The notes under the pieces are model-generated. The model had not been told where the DNA came from, ran no database searches, and saw only the letters and a program-made list of their open reading frames with translations. Source: Burkholderia puraquae (GTDB lineage: Bacteria; Pseudomonadota; Gammaproteobacteria; Burkholderiales; Burkholderiaceae). Taken from it: a DNA stretch of 64,000 nucleotides. The stretch spans positions 496,168 to 560,167 of the forward strand of contig NZ_NBYX01000001.1 in the NCBI RefSeq assembly GCF_002099195.1, written 5' to 3'. Made by a program: the position numbers and the translations under genes. Shown here in pieces: positions 52,663 through 62,019 of this stretch (the first letter of the stretch is position 1; each line of letters starts with the position of its first letter).

Positions 52663-54530
52663 ATCGCGGGCCGCCTGCCGATGCGCGCCGGCCAGTGTGC
52701 GAGCGTGCCGCGTTGCGCGCTGGTCAGCACGCATTCGGCGAACGCGTTGATCGACACGTGGCGCGCGAAGAACTGTTCGAGCACCGCGCCGAGCAGGAAC
52801 GGACTGTCGCCGGAGAACGCGTGGTCGTCGACGGTCACGTCGACCTGCACGCCGCGCCCGAACATCAGGGGGCCGGACGCCGGCAGCCGGCGGAACACCG
52901 GCGAGAACGCCACGCGCAGCACACCGTCGATCTGCCGGCGCATCGCGGCGTCGGCCGGGTCGGCATGCAGGCCGAGCAGTTCGCGCAGCGCATGCGCGCC
53001 CTCGTCGTCGTCGAGATCGGTCAGCGTGTGCCGCGCCAGCCCGAGATGGCGGATCAGCCGCCACGCGGTTTGCGCGTCGGCGATCGGCGGGCGTGGCCGC
53101 GACGGGCCGCGGATCGCGACGATGCTTTCGACCGGGGCCGATACGCGCAACGTGAACGTGTTCGCGTCGCCGGGCGGCTGCAGCAGCACGAGATCGCGGT
53201 TCGTGCACAGCGTGTCGGCCGCCAGGTAGCGCATCGTCTCGTCGTACGGCGCGCACTGGCTGTCGACGAGCGATACGTAGGTTTCGCTGCCGACGTAGCC
53301 GGTGCGCGTGCCGTTCGCGCGCGCCTGCGCGGAGACCAGCCGGGGCTCGCGTCGCATCGTGTAGTACGCGCCATGATTGCCGTCGTCGCTTGCGAACGAC
53401 GCGTGAAACGGCCGGAATTCGCGCGACTGGCCGTCGTCGCGCTGCTCGCTCGCGAGCCGCTGCACCGCATAGACCTCGTAGTCGAGCGGCCGGCTGCGAT
53501 CGACGACGACATGGTGCTCACGCGCGCCCGGCTGCAGCGGGATGCGATCGGCGCGGCGCGCGAACAGGTTCACGGCCGGCGTGCAGTTCAGCGCGAGGTG
53601 TTTGGCACTGACGGCTGCCTCGAGCGCCGCATCGTGGCGGTCGAACAGCACGGTCAATTCGAACGCGTCGCCGGTCGCGCGCGCGAGTGCGGCACGCAGC
53701 CCGCCGATGCTGAAGAACAGGAAGCGCGCCGGAAACGCGAAATACTCGCGCAGCAGCCGGTAGCCGTGGAAGCTGCGGCCGTCGTCGGGCAGGATCGCCT
53801 GTGCGGGATCGAAGCCCTCGTGGACGATCGCATCGGTGTCGAGCGTGTGCAACCAGCGCGGCGGCTGAACGGGATCGTGACACACGACGCCGAGCGCATG
53901 CGCGGCGATCAGTTCGAGCAGGTGCAGCGCGTCGCGCTCGGGGCCCGCCAGATGGAACGTCAGCCGGTCGAGCGGCAACTGGGCGAGTTTGGCGCCGCCG
54001 CGCGCCTTCAGCCGGATGCGCAGCGCACCGCGCACGTCCTGCCGGGCGGCGACGGCGCCACGCGGCAGCCACGACGGTGCGCTGGTGACGGTCGCATCGG
54101 TCAGTTCGAGCGGCCACAGCGTCAGGTCGTGCGCGGTGCGGAATTCGCACGCGGTCTGCTCGGACGCGGCCGGACGCGCGCGCAGCGCGGTGCCGGCCGG
54201 CAACCGCCAGCCTTGTGCGAGGCTGCCTTCGTTCAGCATCGGCGCGAACCGCACGATCGCCATCGACGGCAGCGGCGCGACATAGCCGGGATACACGGCA
54301 TCGAGCAGCGCCTGCGTGAAGCGCGGAAACTCGGCGTCCATCTTCAGCTGCACACGCGCGGTGAGAAAGCTGAAGCCTTCGAGCAGCCGCTCGACGTACG
54401 GGTCGGGCGGCCCCGATTCATTGAGCCGCAGCCGCGCGGCAACTTTCGGGAACTGCTGCGCGAATTCGCCGCCGAGCTCGCGCAGGTACGCGAGTTCGCG
54501 GTTGTAGTAGTCGAGCAGGCGCGTGTCCAT
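52659..54530 (-). CDS. tssF: T6SS baseplate protein TssF
   Basis: The 623-residue baseplate component begins MDTRLLDYYNRELAYLRELG, a hallmark of TssF, and continues with RLLEGFSFLTARVQLKMDAE. The length is normal for the family. It is 4 bases from tssE and is coupled by ATGA overlap to tssG. Confidence 0.96.
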   Translation of the reverse strand: MDTRLLDYYNRELAYLRELGGEFAQQFPKVAARLRLNESGPPDPYVERLLEGFSFLTARVQLKMDAEFPRFTQALLDAVYPGYVAPLPSMAIVRFAPMLNEGSLAQGWRLPAGTALRARPAASEQTACEFRTAHDLTLWPLELTDATVTSAPSWLPRGAVAARQDVRGALRIRLKARGGAKLAQLPLDRLTFHLAGPERDALHLLELIAAHALGVVCHDPVQPPRWLHTLDTDAIVHEGFDPAQAILPDDGRSFHGYRLLREYFAFPARFLFFSIGGLRAALARATGDAFELTVLFDRHDAALEAAVSAKHLALNCTPAVNLFARRADRIPLQPGAREHHVVVDRSRPLDYEVYAVQRLASEQRDDGQSREFRPFHASFASDDGNHGAYYTMRREPRLVSAQARANGTRTGYVGSETYVSLVDSQCAPYDETMRYLAADTLCTNRDLVLLQPPGDANTFTLRVSAPVESIVAIRGPSRPRPPIADAQTAWRLIRHLGLARHTLTDLDDDEGAHALRELLGLHADPADAAMRRQIDGVLRVAFSPVFRRLPASGPLMFGRGVQVDVTVDDHAFSGDSPFLLGAVLEQFFARHVSINAFAECVLTSAQRGTLAHWPARIGRRPAI

Positions 54531-54534
54531 CGCG

Positions 54535-55083
54535 TCAGGCTCCCGCCACGGATTGCAGCGACATCGCGCCGGTCTCGAGATCGAGGCCGGAGCGCAGCAC
54601 GAATTCGAGCGGATGCGGGATCGACCACAGCGTGCCGCGAATCTCGAACAGCAGCACGTTGTGACGCCGCTCGCCGGCGCGGCCGCCCGGCGCGTCGGTC
54701 ACGCTGCGGACTTCGACGCTGTCGGGCGCGATGCGCGGCTCGAAGCGGACGATCGCATCGCGGATCGACGCCTCGACCGAGATCCGCTCGACGCCCGACA
54801 TCGGCTTGCCGACGAGCGGCCGCATCCCGTAGTTGAGCACTGACGCCTGCGCCTGCGCGAACGCCGACCAGTCGACGAAGCCGTCCTCGGCGTTGCGCGT
54901 GTTGAGCAGCCACGCGAGATCGCGCAGCACGGCTGCGCGCAGGCGTTCGGCGCCGATCCACTGCGCGCCGGGCGCTTCGGTCGCGCGCTGCGGCATGTCG
55001 TCGGTGAGCCGGTCGAGCAGCGCAGGCTGGAGCCGGTCGCGCAGGCTGCCCTCCCGGCCGTCGCGGGTTCGCGGGTCGTCCAT
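54535..55083 (-). CDS. tssE: T6SS baseplate protein TssE (gp25-like)
   Basis: The 182-residue protein is a gp25-like baseplate wedge that nucleates sheath assembly. The core ISVEASIRDAIVRFEPRI is the conserved EASIRxAIxRFEPRI-type motif of the family. The N-terminal 20 residues are charged (MDDPRTRDGREGSLRDRL). It lies 16 bases after hcp. Confidence 0.94.
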   Translation of the reverse strand: MDDPRTRDGREGSLRDRLQPALLDRLTDDMPQRATEAPGAQWIGAERLRAAVLRDLAWLLNTRNAEDGFVDWSAFAQAQASVLNYGMRPLVGKPMSGVERISVEASIRDAIVRFEPRIAPDSVEVRSVTDAPGGRAGERRHNVLLFEIRGTLWSIPHPLEFVLRSGLDLETGAMSLQSVAGA

Positions 55084-55099
55084 GGTCGTCTCCGCGCCG

Positions 55100-55591
55100 T
55101 CACATCTCGGTGTTTTCCTTGATGTTCCAGCCGACGGTCACCTCCGCGCCCTTGCCGCCGTTGTCGTTCTGCTGCCAGTACTGCTTCTTCACCTTCGCGG
55201 CCTGGAAGCCGTAGTGCATCATCAGCCGGTCGGCGACGTCGCCCGGATCGATGCCCGCGACCTGCGCGGACGTGACGAGCACTTCCTGCAGCGTCACGCG
55301 CATGAACTCGACCTGCGTGCCGCCCGTCTTGCACGCGGAGATCTCGACCGACGAAAGATGCTTGCCGTTCGCGCAGTTCTTGATGATCGCGGGTGCGCCC
55401 TTGTCCATGTACGCGGCGACGACGAGATCGTTGAAGCTCGCCTTGCCCGCGTTGCCGCCGCTGCCGCTCGCCATCGCGCCCGGCTGGCTCGCGCCCCACG
55501 TGAACGACTGGATGTCGGTCCAGCCCTTGTGCTGCGCGTCCGCCGATTCGCCGGTCACGCCGTCCACCTTCATAAACATTGCCACGCCCAT
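55100..55591 (-). CDS. hcp: Hcp tube protein (TssD)
   Basis: The 163-residue protein forms the hexameric rings of the inner tube. Recognisable are MFMKVDGVTGESADAQHKGW and IQSFTWGASQPG at the N-terminus and VADRLMMHYGFQAAKVKKQY at the C-terminus. CGGAGA precedes the ATG at 55591. It sits inside the structural operon between tssC and tssE, 71 bases after tssC. Confidence 0.97.
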   Translation of the reverse strand: MGVAMFMKVDGVTGESADAQHKGWTDIQSFTWGASQPGAMASGSGGNAGKASFNDLVVAAYMDKGAPAIIKNCANGKHLSSVEISACKTGGTQVEFMRVTLQEVLVTSAQVAGIDPGDVADRLMMHYGFQAAKVKKQYWQQNDNGGKGAEVTVGWNIKENTEM

Positions 55592-55662
55592 TGCCGTCTC
55601 CGTTTCAGTGCGATGTCAGGATGAATGCCGCGGTGAATGCCGATCGTTGCCTGCTCCGCCGC

Positions 55663-57171
55663 TCACTCGTTGGCCGCCTTCGCGGTCGGCAGCCGCGAGA
55701 TGAGCCGCAGCGATACGGTGAGCCCTTCGAGCTGGTAGTGCGGCCGCAGGAAGAATTTCGACGTGTAGTAGCCGGGGTTGTCCTCGACTGCGTCGACGAC
55801 CACCTGCGCGGCCGCGAGCGGCTTGCGCGCCTTGGTTTCCTGCGACGAATTGACGGGGTCGCCGTCGACGTAGTTCATGATCCAGTCGTTCAGCCAGCGC
55901 TCCATGTCGTCGCGTTCGCGGAACGAGCCGATCTTGTCGCGCACGATGCACTTCAGGTAATGCGCGAAGCGGCAGCACGCGAACAGGTATGGCAGGCGGC
56001 CGGACAGCCGCGCATTCGCGGTCGCGTCGGGATCGTGGTACTCGGCCGGCTGGTACAGCGACTGCGCGCCGATGAATGCCGCGAAATCCGAGTTCTTCCG
56101 GTGCACGAACGGCATGAAGCCGTTCTTCGCGAGCTCGGCCTCGCGGCGGTCGCTGATCGCGATCTCGGTCGGGCATTTCTGGTCGACGCCGCCGTCGTCG
56201 GTCGGGAACGTGTGGCTCGGCAGCCCTTCGACCGCTCCGCCCGATTCGACGCCGCGGATCGACGAACACCAGCCGAACTGCTTGAACGAACGGTTGATGT
56301 TCGCGGCCATCGCGTACGCCGAGTTCGCCCATGTGTAGCGGTCGTGGTTCGCGGCGTCGGTGTCTTCCTCGAAGTCGAATTCGTCGACCGGGTTGGTGCG
56401 CGCACCGTACGGCAGCCGCGCGAGAAAGCGCGGCATCGCGAGGCCGATGTAGCGCGAGTCCTCCGATTGCCGCAGGCTGCGCCACGCCGCGTATTCGGTG
56501 TTCTGGAAGATCTTCGTCAGGTCGCGCGGGTTCGACAGTTCCTGCCACGAATCCATCTGCATCAGCTCCGGCGACGCGCCGGCGATGAACGGCGCGTGCG
56601 CCGCCGCCGCGATCTTCGACAACTCGCCGAGCATCTCGACGTCGGGCGGGCTGTGGTTGAAATGGAAATCGCCGACGAGGCAGCCGAACGGCTCGCCGCC
56701 GAACTGCCCGTATTCCTCTTCGTAGATCTTGCGGAACAGCGGGCTCTGGTCCCATGCGACGCCCTTGTAGCGCTTCAGCATCCGCGCGACCTCGTTGCGC
56801 GACGCCGGCAGTGCCTTGATCTTCAGCAGCTCGTCGGTCTCGGTGTGCGTGACGAGGTAATGCAGCCCGCGCCATGCGCCTTCGAGCGTCTGGAACTCGT
56901 TGTGATGCAGGATCTGGTTGATCTGCTCGGACAGCTTGCGGTCGATCTCCGCGATGATCTGCTTCACGCTGCCGTACGCATCGGTCGTCATGCCGACCGT
57001 ATGTTCGAGCGCCTGCTGCGCGAGCGTGCGCACCGCGCGCTCGACCGACTCGCGCGCCTCGGCCGTCTTCGGCTTGAACTCCTTCTGCAGCAGCGCGGCG
57101 AATTCGTCGTGGGCGACGGCCGGTTGCACGGCATGGCGCGTGTCGACGCGGGACTGGACGGGATCATTCAT
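55663..57171 (-). CDS. tssC: T6SS sheath large subunit TssC
   Basis: The 502-residue protein is the large contractile-sheath subunit. Conserved stretches include LEGAWRGLHYLVTHTETDEL, LVGDFHFNHSPPDVEML and FFLRPHYQLEGLTVSLRLIS. The ATG at 57171 lies inside the end of tssB (8-base overlap), which fixes the start. TssB and TssC assemble together around the Hcp tube. Confidence 0.97.
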   Translation of the reverse strand: MNDPVQSRVDTRHAVQPAVAHDEFAALLQKEFKPKTAEARESVERAVRTLAQQALEHTVGMTTDAYGSVKQIIAEIDRKLSEQINQILHHNEFQTLEGAWRGLHYLVTHTETDELLKIKALPASRNEVARMLKRYKGVAWDQSPLFRKIYEEEYGQFGGEPFGCLVGDFHFNHSPPDVEMLGELSKIAAAAHAPFIAGASPELMQMDSWQELSNPRDLTKIFQNTEYAAWRSLRQSEDSRYIGLAMPRFLARLPYGARTNPVDEFDFEEDTDAANHDRYTWANSAYAMAANINRSFKQFGWCSSIRGVESGGAVEGLPSHTFPTDDGGVDQKCPTEIAISDRREAELAKNGFMPFVHRKNSDFAAFIGAQSLYQPAEYHDPDATANARLSGRLPYLFACCRFAHYLKCIVRDKIGSFRERDDMERWLNDWIMNYVDGDPVNSSQETKARKPLAAAQVVVDAVEDNPGYYTSKFFLRPHYQLEGLTVSLRLISRLPTAKAANE

Positions 57172-57718
57172 CGCGGGCCTCCGGTTGGGTCGCGTCGCCG
57201 CCCTGCGCAGGCGCATGCGGTTCGCGCACGAGCGTCTTCAGCAGGTCGGGATCGTTGATCGCGCGCTCGATCAGCTGTTCGGCGCCGTGCTTGCCGTCCA
57301 TGTACGACAGCAGGTTCGACAGCTCGGTGCGCGCCTCCAGCAGCCGGCGCAGTGCGTCGACGTTGCGCGCGATCGCGGCCGGCGAGAAATCGTCGATCTG
57401 CTCGAACGTCATGTCGACGTTGAGCATCCCCTCGCCCGTCAGCGTGTTCGGCACCTGGAACGCGACGCGCGGCGCGACCGATTTCATCCGCTCGTCGAAG
57501 TTGTCGACGTCGATCTCGAGGAACTTGCGCTCGGGCAAGTCCGGCAGCGGCTCGGCACGCTTGCCCGCCAGGTCCGAAATCACGCCCATCACGAATGGCA
57601 ACTGCACCTTGCGTTCGGCGCCGTAGGTCTCGACGTCGTACTCGATCTGCACGCGCGGCGCCCGATTGCGCGCGATGAATTTCTGTCCGCTGCCCGCCGC
57701 CTTGGTTCTGTCCGTCAT
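57164..57718 (-). CDS. tssB: T6SS sheath small subunit TssB
   Basis: The 184-residue protein is the small sheath subunit. Conserved pieces are RVQIEYDVETYGAERKVQLP, FVMGVISDLAGK and DVDNFDERMKSVAPR. The start at 57718 has AAGGAG at a good distance; a longer frame starting 15 bases upstream lacks one. It lies 73 bases after tssA, where a second promoter could sit. Confidence 0.97.
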   Translation of the reverse strand: MTDRTKAAGSGQKFIARNRAPRVQIEYDVETYGAERKVQLPFVMGVISDLAGKRAEPLPDLPERKFLEIDVDNFDERMKSVAPRVAFQVPNTLTGEGMLNVDMTFEQIDDFSPAAIARNVDALRRLLEARTELSNLLSYMDGKHGAEQLIERAINDPDLLKTLVREPHAPAQGGDATQPEARDE

Positions 57719-57791
57719 CGTCCACTCCTTCACATCGATCAGGTTGCGCAGTCCGTCGCCGTCACCCGAGTGGCGGCGCCTTTCGTTCGTT

Positions 57792-58904
57792 TCATTCGCT
57801 CCGCTCGCCGCTCAGCAAGTCCAGCTTCGGCAGGCTTTCCGGCGCGAGATCGCGGATGATTTCGTAGAAGTCGAGCGCGAGCAGCCGCTGGGCACGTCGC
57901 AGCAGCAACGGCGCCGGGTGGCTGGGTTCGTGCTGCTCGAAATAGCGGCACATCTTGTCGAGACCGATGCGCACGTCGTCGCGGCTCGTGACCTCGGCAT
58001 CGCGCCACGCGTGGGCGTTCGGCATCGCCGCCGCTGCGGTTGCCGCGGGGCCGGCCTGGGAGGCGTCGCCGGGCGCGGCCTGCTGCCGGTCGGGCGAGGC
58101 CGGTTGCGGCTCGGGCAGCGGCACGTCGCGCACGATCCGCCGCAGTGCCTTCTCCGCGTCGCCTTCGTCGGGCGCCCATTCGCGGCCCAGCTTGTCCACC
58201 ACGCACACACGGATCGCCTCCAGCGCGTGGAGTGCCGCGCGCGCCGCGTCGAGCGGCGTCGTGCCGTCGCTGCGCGTGGCCGACAGCGCGGCCAGCAGGC
58301 TTTCGCGGCTGCCGGCCACGGGGCTGCCGGTATCGTCGCGGCCGTCGAGCAGCCGTTCGGCGTCGCGCACGCTCGGCCCGCCGTCGAACAGCGGCTGGCG
58401 GCGCGCCGCGCGCGCGCAGTCGTGCGCGCCGGCTACCTCGGCGAGCGCATTCATTCGCAGCGTCGGGTCCGGTTCGCCGTCCGCGTCGAGCCGCGGATGC
58501 AGGTCGTCCCAGCGGCGCTCGAGCAGGTTCGCGACGAGCGCGAGCGCGTCCGCATAGCCGGGAATGCCGTGCTGCTCGATCCAGCTTCGCGCGAGACAGG
58601 CGACGACGCGCAGGTCCTTCGTGCGCGCCGACAGCGCCAGCGCGAGCCGCTCGACCGCGCGCCAGTCGGGCGCTTCGGCCGGGATCACGGTGTCGCCGTA
58701 TTGCTGCTCGGCGCGCGGCGTCGCGCGCTCCTGAAGTTGCAGGAACTCGGCGTCGTATTCGAGGTTCGCGCCGCACGGCGCATCGGGCGCGACATCCGCG
58801 AGCAGCTGGCCGATCAGGTCGGCGCGCGGTGTCGCCGGCACGCCGGGCGGCACCGTGGAAAATGCGGCGGCCAGCGCCGCCTGGCTGACGTCATTCGAAT
58901 GCAT
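57792..58904 (-). CDS. tssA: T6SS protein TssA (ImpA_N family)
   Basis: The 370-residue protein has the ImpA_N domain in its first ~150 residues (PCGANLEYDAEFLQLQERA, with DWRAVERLALALSARTKDLR), an Ala/Pro-rich linker near 275-295 and a C-terminal helical domain ending in LLLRRAQRLLALDFYEIIRD. TssA proteins guide baseplate and sheath assembly. Its start overlaps the end of the kinase gene by 14 bases. Confidence 0.92.
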   Translation of the reverse strand: MHSNDVSQAALAAAFSTVPPGVPATPRADLIGQLLADVAPDAPCGANLEYDAEFLQLQERATPRAEQQYGDTVIPAEAPDWRAVERLALALSARTKDLRVVACLARSWIEQHGIPGYADALALVANLLERRWDDLHPRLDADGEPDPTLRMNALAEVAGAHDCARAARRQPLFDGGPSVRDAERLLDGRDDTGSPVAGSRESLLAALSATRSDGTTPLDAARAALHALEAIRVCVVDKLGREWAPDEGDAEKALRRIVRDVPLPEPQPASPDRQQAAPGDASQAGPAATAAAAMPNAHAWRDAEVTSRDDVRIGLDKMCRYFEQHEPSHPAPLLLRRAQRLLALDFYEIIRDLAPESLPKLDLLSGERSE

Positions 58905-61266
58905 AGTCGATGTTGACTGGTTTGCTGCCGAAGTCGATCGCCACGGTGCGGTGCAACGGCGGCAGCGAGCCGTTGCGGATCTCGATCACGTAGACGCCCG
59001 GCGTCAGCGATACCGAACGCAGCGGCGGGCTCGCGCCGCGCCGTGCGCCGTTCACGTATACGTCGCCCCATGGCCGCACGTTGAAACGCACCTGCACGGC
59101 TTCCTGCGCCTTCGGCGGACGCGTTTGTGGCTCGGCGGGCAGCACGTTCACGGCGGCGATGGCCGTCTGGTTTTCCGGCGGTTTCGGCGACGCGGATGGC
59201 GCCGAAACCGGCGGTACGGCCGCTTCGGACGGCGGCACGTTGACGACGCGCTCCGACGCGTCGAGGCTGCCGGCGGGCGCGATGGTCGAGCTGGAACCGG
59301 CCGGCGGCGGAGCCGGGTTCGTCGCGGTGGTCGCAACCTGCGGCGCGGGAGCGGCGGCTTCAACGGCAGGCGAGCTGGCCGGTTCGGCGGCGACAGGTGG
59401 CGGCGGAAACTGCGAGGACGATCCGGCCGGCAGGCTGGACGGCGGCACGACGGTCGGTGTCGGCCCCTGCTGGGCCAGGGTGGCTGACGGCGTGCTCGAG
59501 GGCGGTGGCGTGCCGGCCTGCGGCTGGCTCGCGGCGGGCGCGGCCTCGTCGGCGACGCGGGTGGGCCGCGACAGATAAGTTGCGGCGAGGCCGGCGGCGA
59601 TCAGCGCGACGAGCGCGCTGCCGACGTAGACCGGCAGCCGGCGGTTGCGCGATCCGGCGGTGGCCTGGCCGCGTTGTGCACCGGTCGGCACGGATGTGCC
59701 ACCTGATGACGAAGCCGATGCGGCGGGATGCGGTGCGGTCGTACCGGCGCCGCCGGCAGCCGCGGCCGCGTTCGCATTCCCGGACCCTGCTGCACCACGC
59801 GCACCGACGTCGGCGTCGGTACTCGTGGATCGCGTACCGGCTTCGTCGGGTGTGTCAGTTCGTGCAGCGGGCGGTTCTTTCGCGCGTTCGACGTTTCCGT
59901 TCGGCCCTTCGGATTCGACCGGTTTTTCAACCGGCTTTTCAACCGGCTTTTCAACCGGTTTCGCAGCCGGCTGAGAAGCATGCGATGCAGACGCTGCGAG
60001 CGAGCCCGCAGCCGCAACGGCAGCGCCTTGTGCTGTGGTTTCGGACGTCGAAGGCGCATCGGCCTCCGGCTTGGCGCCGGACACACCAGACGATGCGGAT
60101 GCCGTATCCGTGGGCGTAGACACATGATCCGCACCACCGGCTGCCGACGGCCGTCCATCCGGTGCAGCGTTGCCCGAAGCGGTCCGGCTCGCGCCGATCG
60201 AAGCCGCAGCGGCAGCCGACGCCGTGCCGGATGCAGCAGAAGTCTCGCGCTTCCCTTCCCCGCCTCTGCCTGCTTCAGTCACCGGCGGCACAGCCGCCGC
60301 ACCATACCCGCCACCCGTCCCGAATTCCCGCAACCCGAGCTCCGCCGCGAAGGCCGCGACCGATTCCGGCCGGTCCGGAATCCGCAACTGCAGCGCATGA
60401 TCGACGGCCGCGAGGAAGGCTGGGCTGTACACCTCGCCAGCCGGCAGGTCACGTGACGCGAGCGGCCGGTACGTGTCCTTGATGCTGCGCACGACCGCCG
60501 CGGGCGGCAGTTCGCCGGTGATCATCGCGTGCATCACCGCGCCGAGGGCATAGAGATCGGTCCACGGCCCCTGGCTGAACGCGGGATCGTCGGTGTACTG
60601 CTCGATCGGCGCGTAGCCGGGCTTGATCATCATCGCGCCGTCGTCGACCAGATCGCCGATCCGTTTGCGCGCCGCACCGAAGTCGAGCAGGATCGCGCTG
60701 CCGTTCGGGCGGATCAGCACGTTGTCGAGCGCGACGTCGCGATGGAAGCACTGCGCGCGATGCAGCGTGTCGAGCGCGCCGAGCAGCGCGCCGACGATAT
60801 TGCGCAACTGCGTCTCGCTGATCCGCATCCCGCCGTCGAGCAGCTGCTTGAGCGTACGCCCTTCGTAGAACGGCATCACCATGTACGCGGTGCCGTGGCT
60901 TTCCCAGAAATGCAGGACCTTGACGAGCCCCGGATGATCGAATTGCGCGAGCAGGCGCGCCTCGTTGAGGAATGCGCCGCGCCCGGCGTCGAAGGCCTGC
61001 GCGAACCGCTCGGAGCGCAGCGACACCGTATAGTCGCCGCCGCGCGTGGCCAGCATCGACGGCATGTACTCCTTGATCGCGACCGCGCGCCGCAACGTAC
61101 GGTCGAACGCGCGATAGACGATCCCGAAACCGCCGATGCCCAGCACCTCGTCGAGCTGCAGTTCGCCCAGGCGATGGCCGAGCGGCAGCGGCCGCACCGT
61201 GAATTCGGATGCGTCGCCGCGTGTCGCCGTGTCGTGCTCGTTGTCTCTCGATCCAGCGTCCTTCAT
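58891..61266 (-). CDS. T6SS-linked Ser/Thr protein kinase with C-terminal PEGA domain
   Basis: The 791-residue transmembrane Hanks kinase has its active-site residues intact: glycine loop GIGGFGIV at 43-50, Lys65, HRD at 175-177 with Asn182, and DFG at 195-197. After a long Ala/Ser/Pro-rich segment carrying four KPVE repeats, a membrane segment (YVGSALVALIAAGLAA) leads to a periplasmic part ending in a PEGA-like domain (WGDVYVNGARRGASPPLRSV). In P. aeruginosa the kinase PpkA activates the T6SS by phosphorylating Fha; no fha or pppA gene is in the window. The start at 61266 is chosen for GAGAGG about 8 bases upstream. It lies between tagF and tssA. Confidence 0.93.
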   Translation of the reverse strand: MKDAGSRDNEHDTATRGDASEFTVRPLPLGHRLGELQLDEVLGIGGFGIVYRAFDRTLRRAVAIKEYMPSMLATRGGDYTVSLRSERFAQAFDAGRGAFLNEARLLAQFDHPGLVKVLHFWESHGTAYMVMPFYEGRTLKQLLDGGMRISETQLRNIVGALLGALDTLHRAQCFHRDVALDNVLIRPNGSAILLDFGAARKRIGDLVDDGAMMIKPGYAPIEQYTDDPAFSQGPWTDLYALGAVMHAMITGELPPAAVVRSIKDTYRPLASRDLPAGEVYSPAFLAAVDHALQLRIPDRPESVAAFAAELGLREFGTGGGYGAAAVPPVTEAGRGGEGKRETSAASGTASAAAAASIGASRTASGNAAPDGRPSAAGGADHVSTPTDTASASSGVSGAKPEADAPSTSETTAQGAAVAAAGSLAASASHASQPAAKPVEKPVEKPVEKPVESEGPNGNVERAKEPPAARTDTPDEAGTRSTSTDADVGARGAAGSGNANAAAAAGGAGTTAPHPAASASSSGGTSVPTGAQRGQATAGSRNRRLPVYVGSALVALIAAGLAATYLSRPTRVADEAAPAASQPQAGTPPPSSTPSATLAQQGPTPTVVPPSSLPAGSSSQFPPPPVAAEPASSPAVEAAAPAPQVATTATNPAPPPAGSSSTIAPAGSLDASERVVNVPPSEAAVPPVSAPSASPKPPENQTAIAAVNVLPAEPQTRPPKAQEAVQVRFNVRPWGDVYVNGARRGASPPLRSVSLTPGVYVIEIRNGSLPPLHRTVAIDFGSKPVNIDYAFE
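59914..59961 (-). repeat. Four 12-bp units encoding KPVE
   Basis: Four consecutive 12-base units inside the kinase gene encode KPVE-KPVE-KPVE-KPVE. Units differ only at third positions. Unit gain or loss would keep the frame and change the spacer between kinase and membrane segment. Confidence 0.9.
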
Positions 61267-61338
61267 CTCCACCACCTCTCGAAACCGCGTCCTTTCCGCC
61301 CGCCGCGCCGGGTGGCCCGCCGTCCCTCAGCCGGGGCG

Positions 61339-62019
61339 CTAGCTGCCGCCGAACAGCGTCAGGAACAGCGCGTTGTCAGGCGTGCCCGTATGCGCATGCG
61401 TGCGCAGCGGCGAGCCGTCCGCGCGGTTGGTCCACCAGAAGCTGGTGCCGCCGTGCGGATCGAAGTAACCGGACAGGCCCGGCCACGCGGCCGGGGCCGG
61501 CCGTTCCGGCGGCGGCGCCGGCATGCCGTCGACGATGTCCGCGTACTTGTCGTCGCCGGGCGCGAGCCGCACGCGTTCGAGCATCTGCTCGAGATCGCCC
61601 GGCGCGCGCGCATGGCGGATCGCGTCGAGCAGCGCCTGGCCGACCTGCCAGTAGAACGCATCGGCGGCATCCGGCAGCCCGTTCCAGTAATCGGCCGCGC
61701 GCATCGGCAGCGTGACGATCACCGGGTAGTAGCGCCCCACGCGGTCGCAGCTCGGCGCGAGGCAGCCCGGCTGCACGCACGACGCGCCGGCGCCCGCCGG
61801 AATCAGGAAATTCCAGACCGGCGCGACCGTGTAGTGGCGCTCGATCTCGTCGGCGCCGCGCTGGCGCATCGCGGCCATCCCCTGCTGGAGCCAGCGCTCC
61901 CACCACAGCGCGAGCGCGTGCGGCAGCCGGCTGTTCACGAAGTCGCCGGCGCCGGGAATCTTCCCGTACCAGGCCGGCGCAGCGCCGTCGGTACGCGTGA
62001 ACGGCGGTGTCGGGCTCAT
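61339..62019 (-). CDS. tagF: TagF-type T6SS regulator (ImpM family)
   Basis: The 226-residue protein has the TagF fold: WYGKIPGAGDFVNSRLPHAL at the N-terminus, then VIVTLPMRAADYWNGLPDAA and SFWWTNRADGSPLR. TagF represses T6SS activity post-translationally in P. aeruginosa, often in balance with the PpkA kinase pathway, and a kinase gene follows here 72 bases downstream. The start at 62019 overlaps the tssM stop (ATGA). Confidence 0.93.
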   Translation of the reverse strand: MSPTPPFTRTDGAAPAWYGKIPGAGDFVNSRLPHALALWWERWLQQGMAAMRQRGADEIERHYTVAPVWNFLIPAGAGASCVQPGCLAPSCDRVGRYYPVIVTLPMRAADYWNGLPDAADAFYWQVGQALLDAIRHARAPGDLEQMLERVRLAPGDDKYADIVDGMPAPPPERPAPAAWPGLSGYFDPHGGTSFWWTNRADGSPLRTHAHTGTPDNALFLTLFGGS

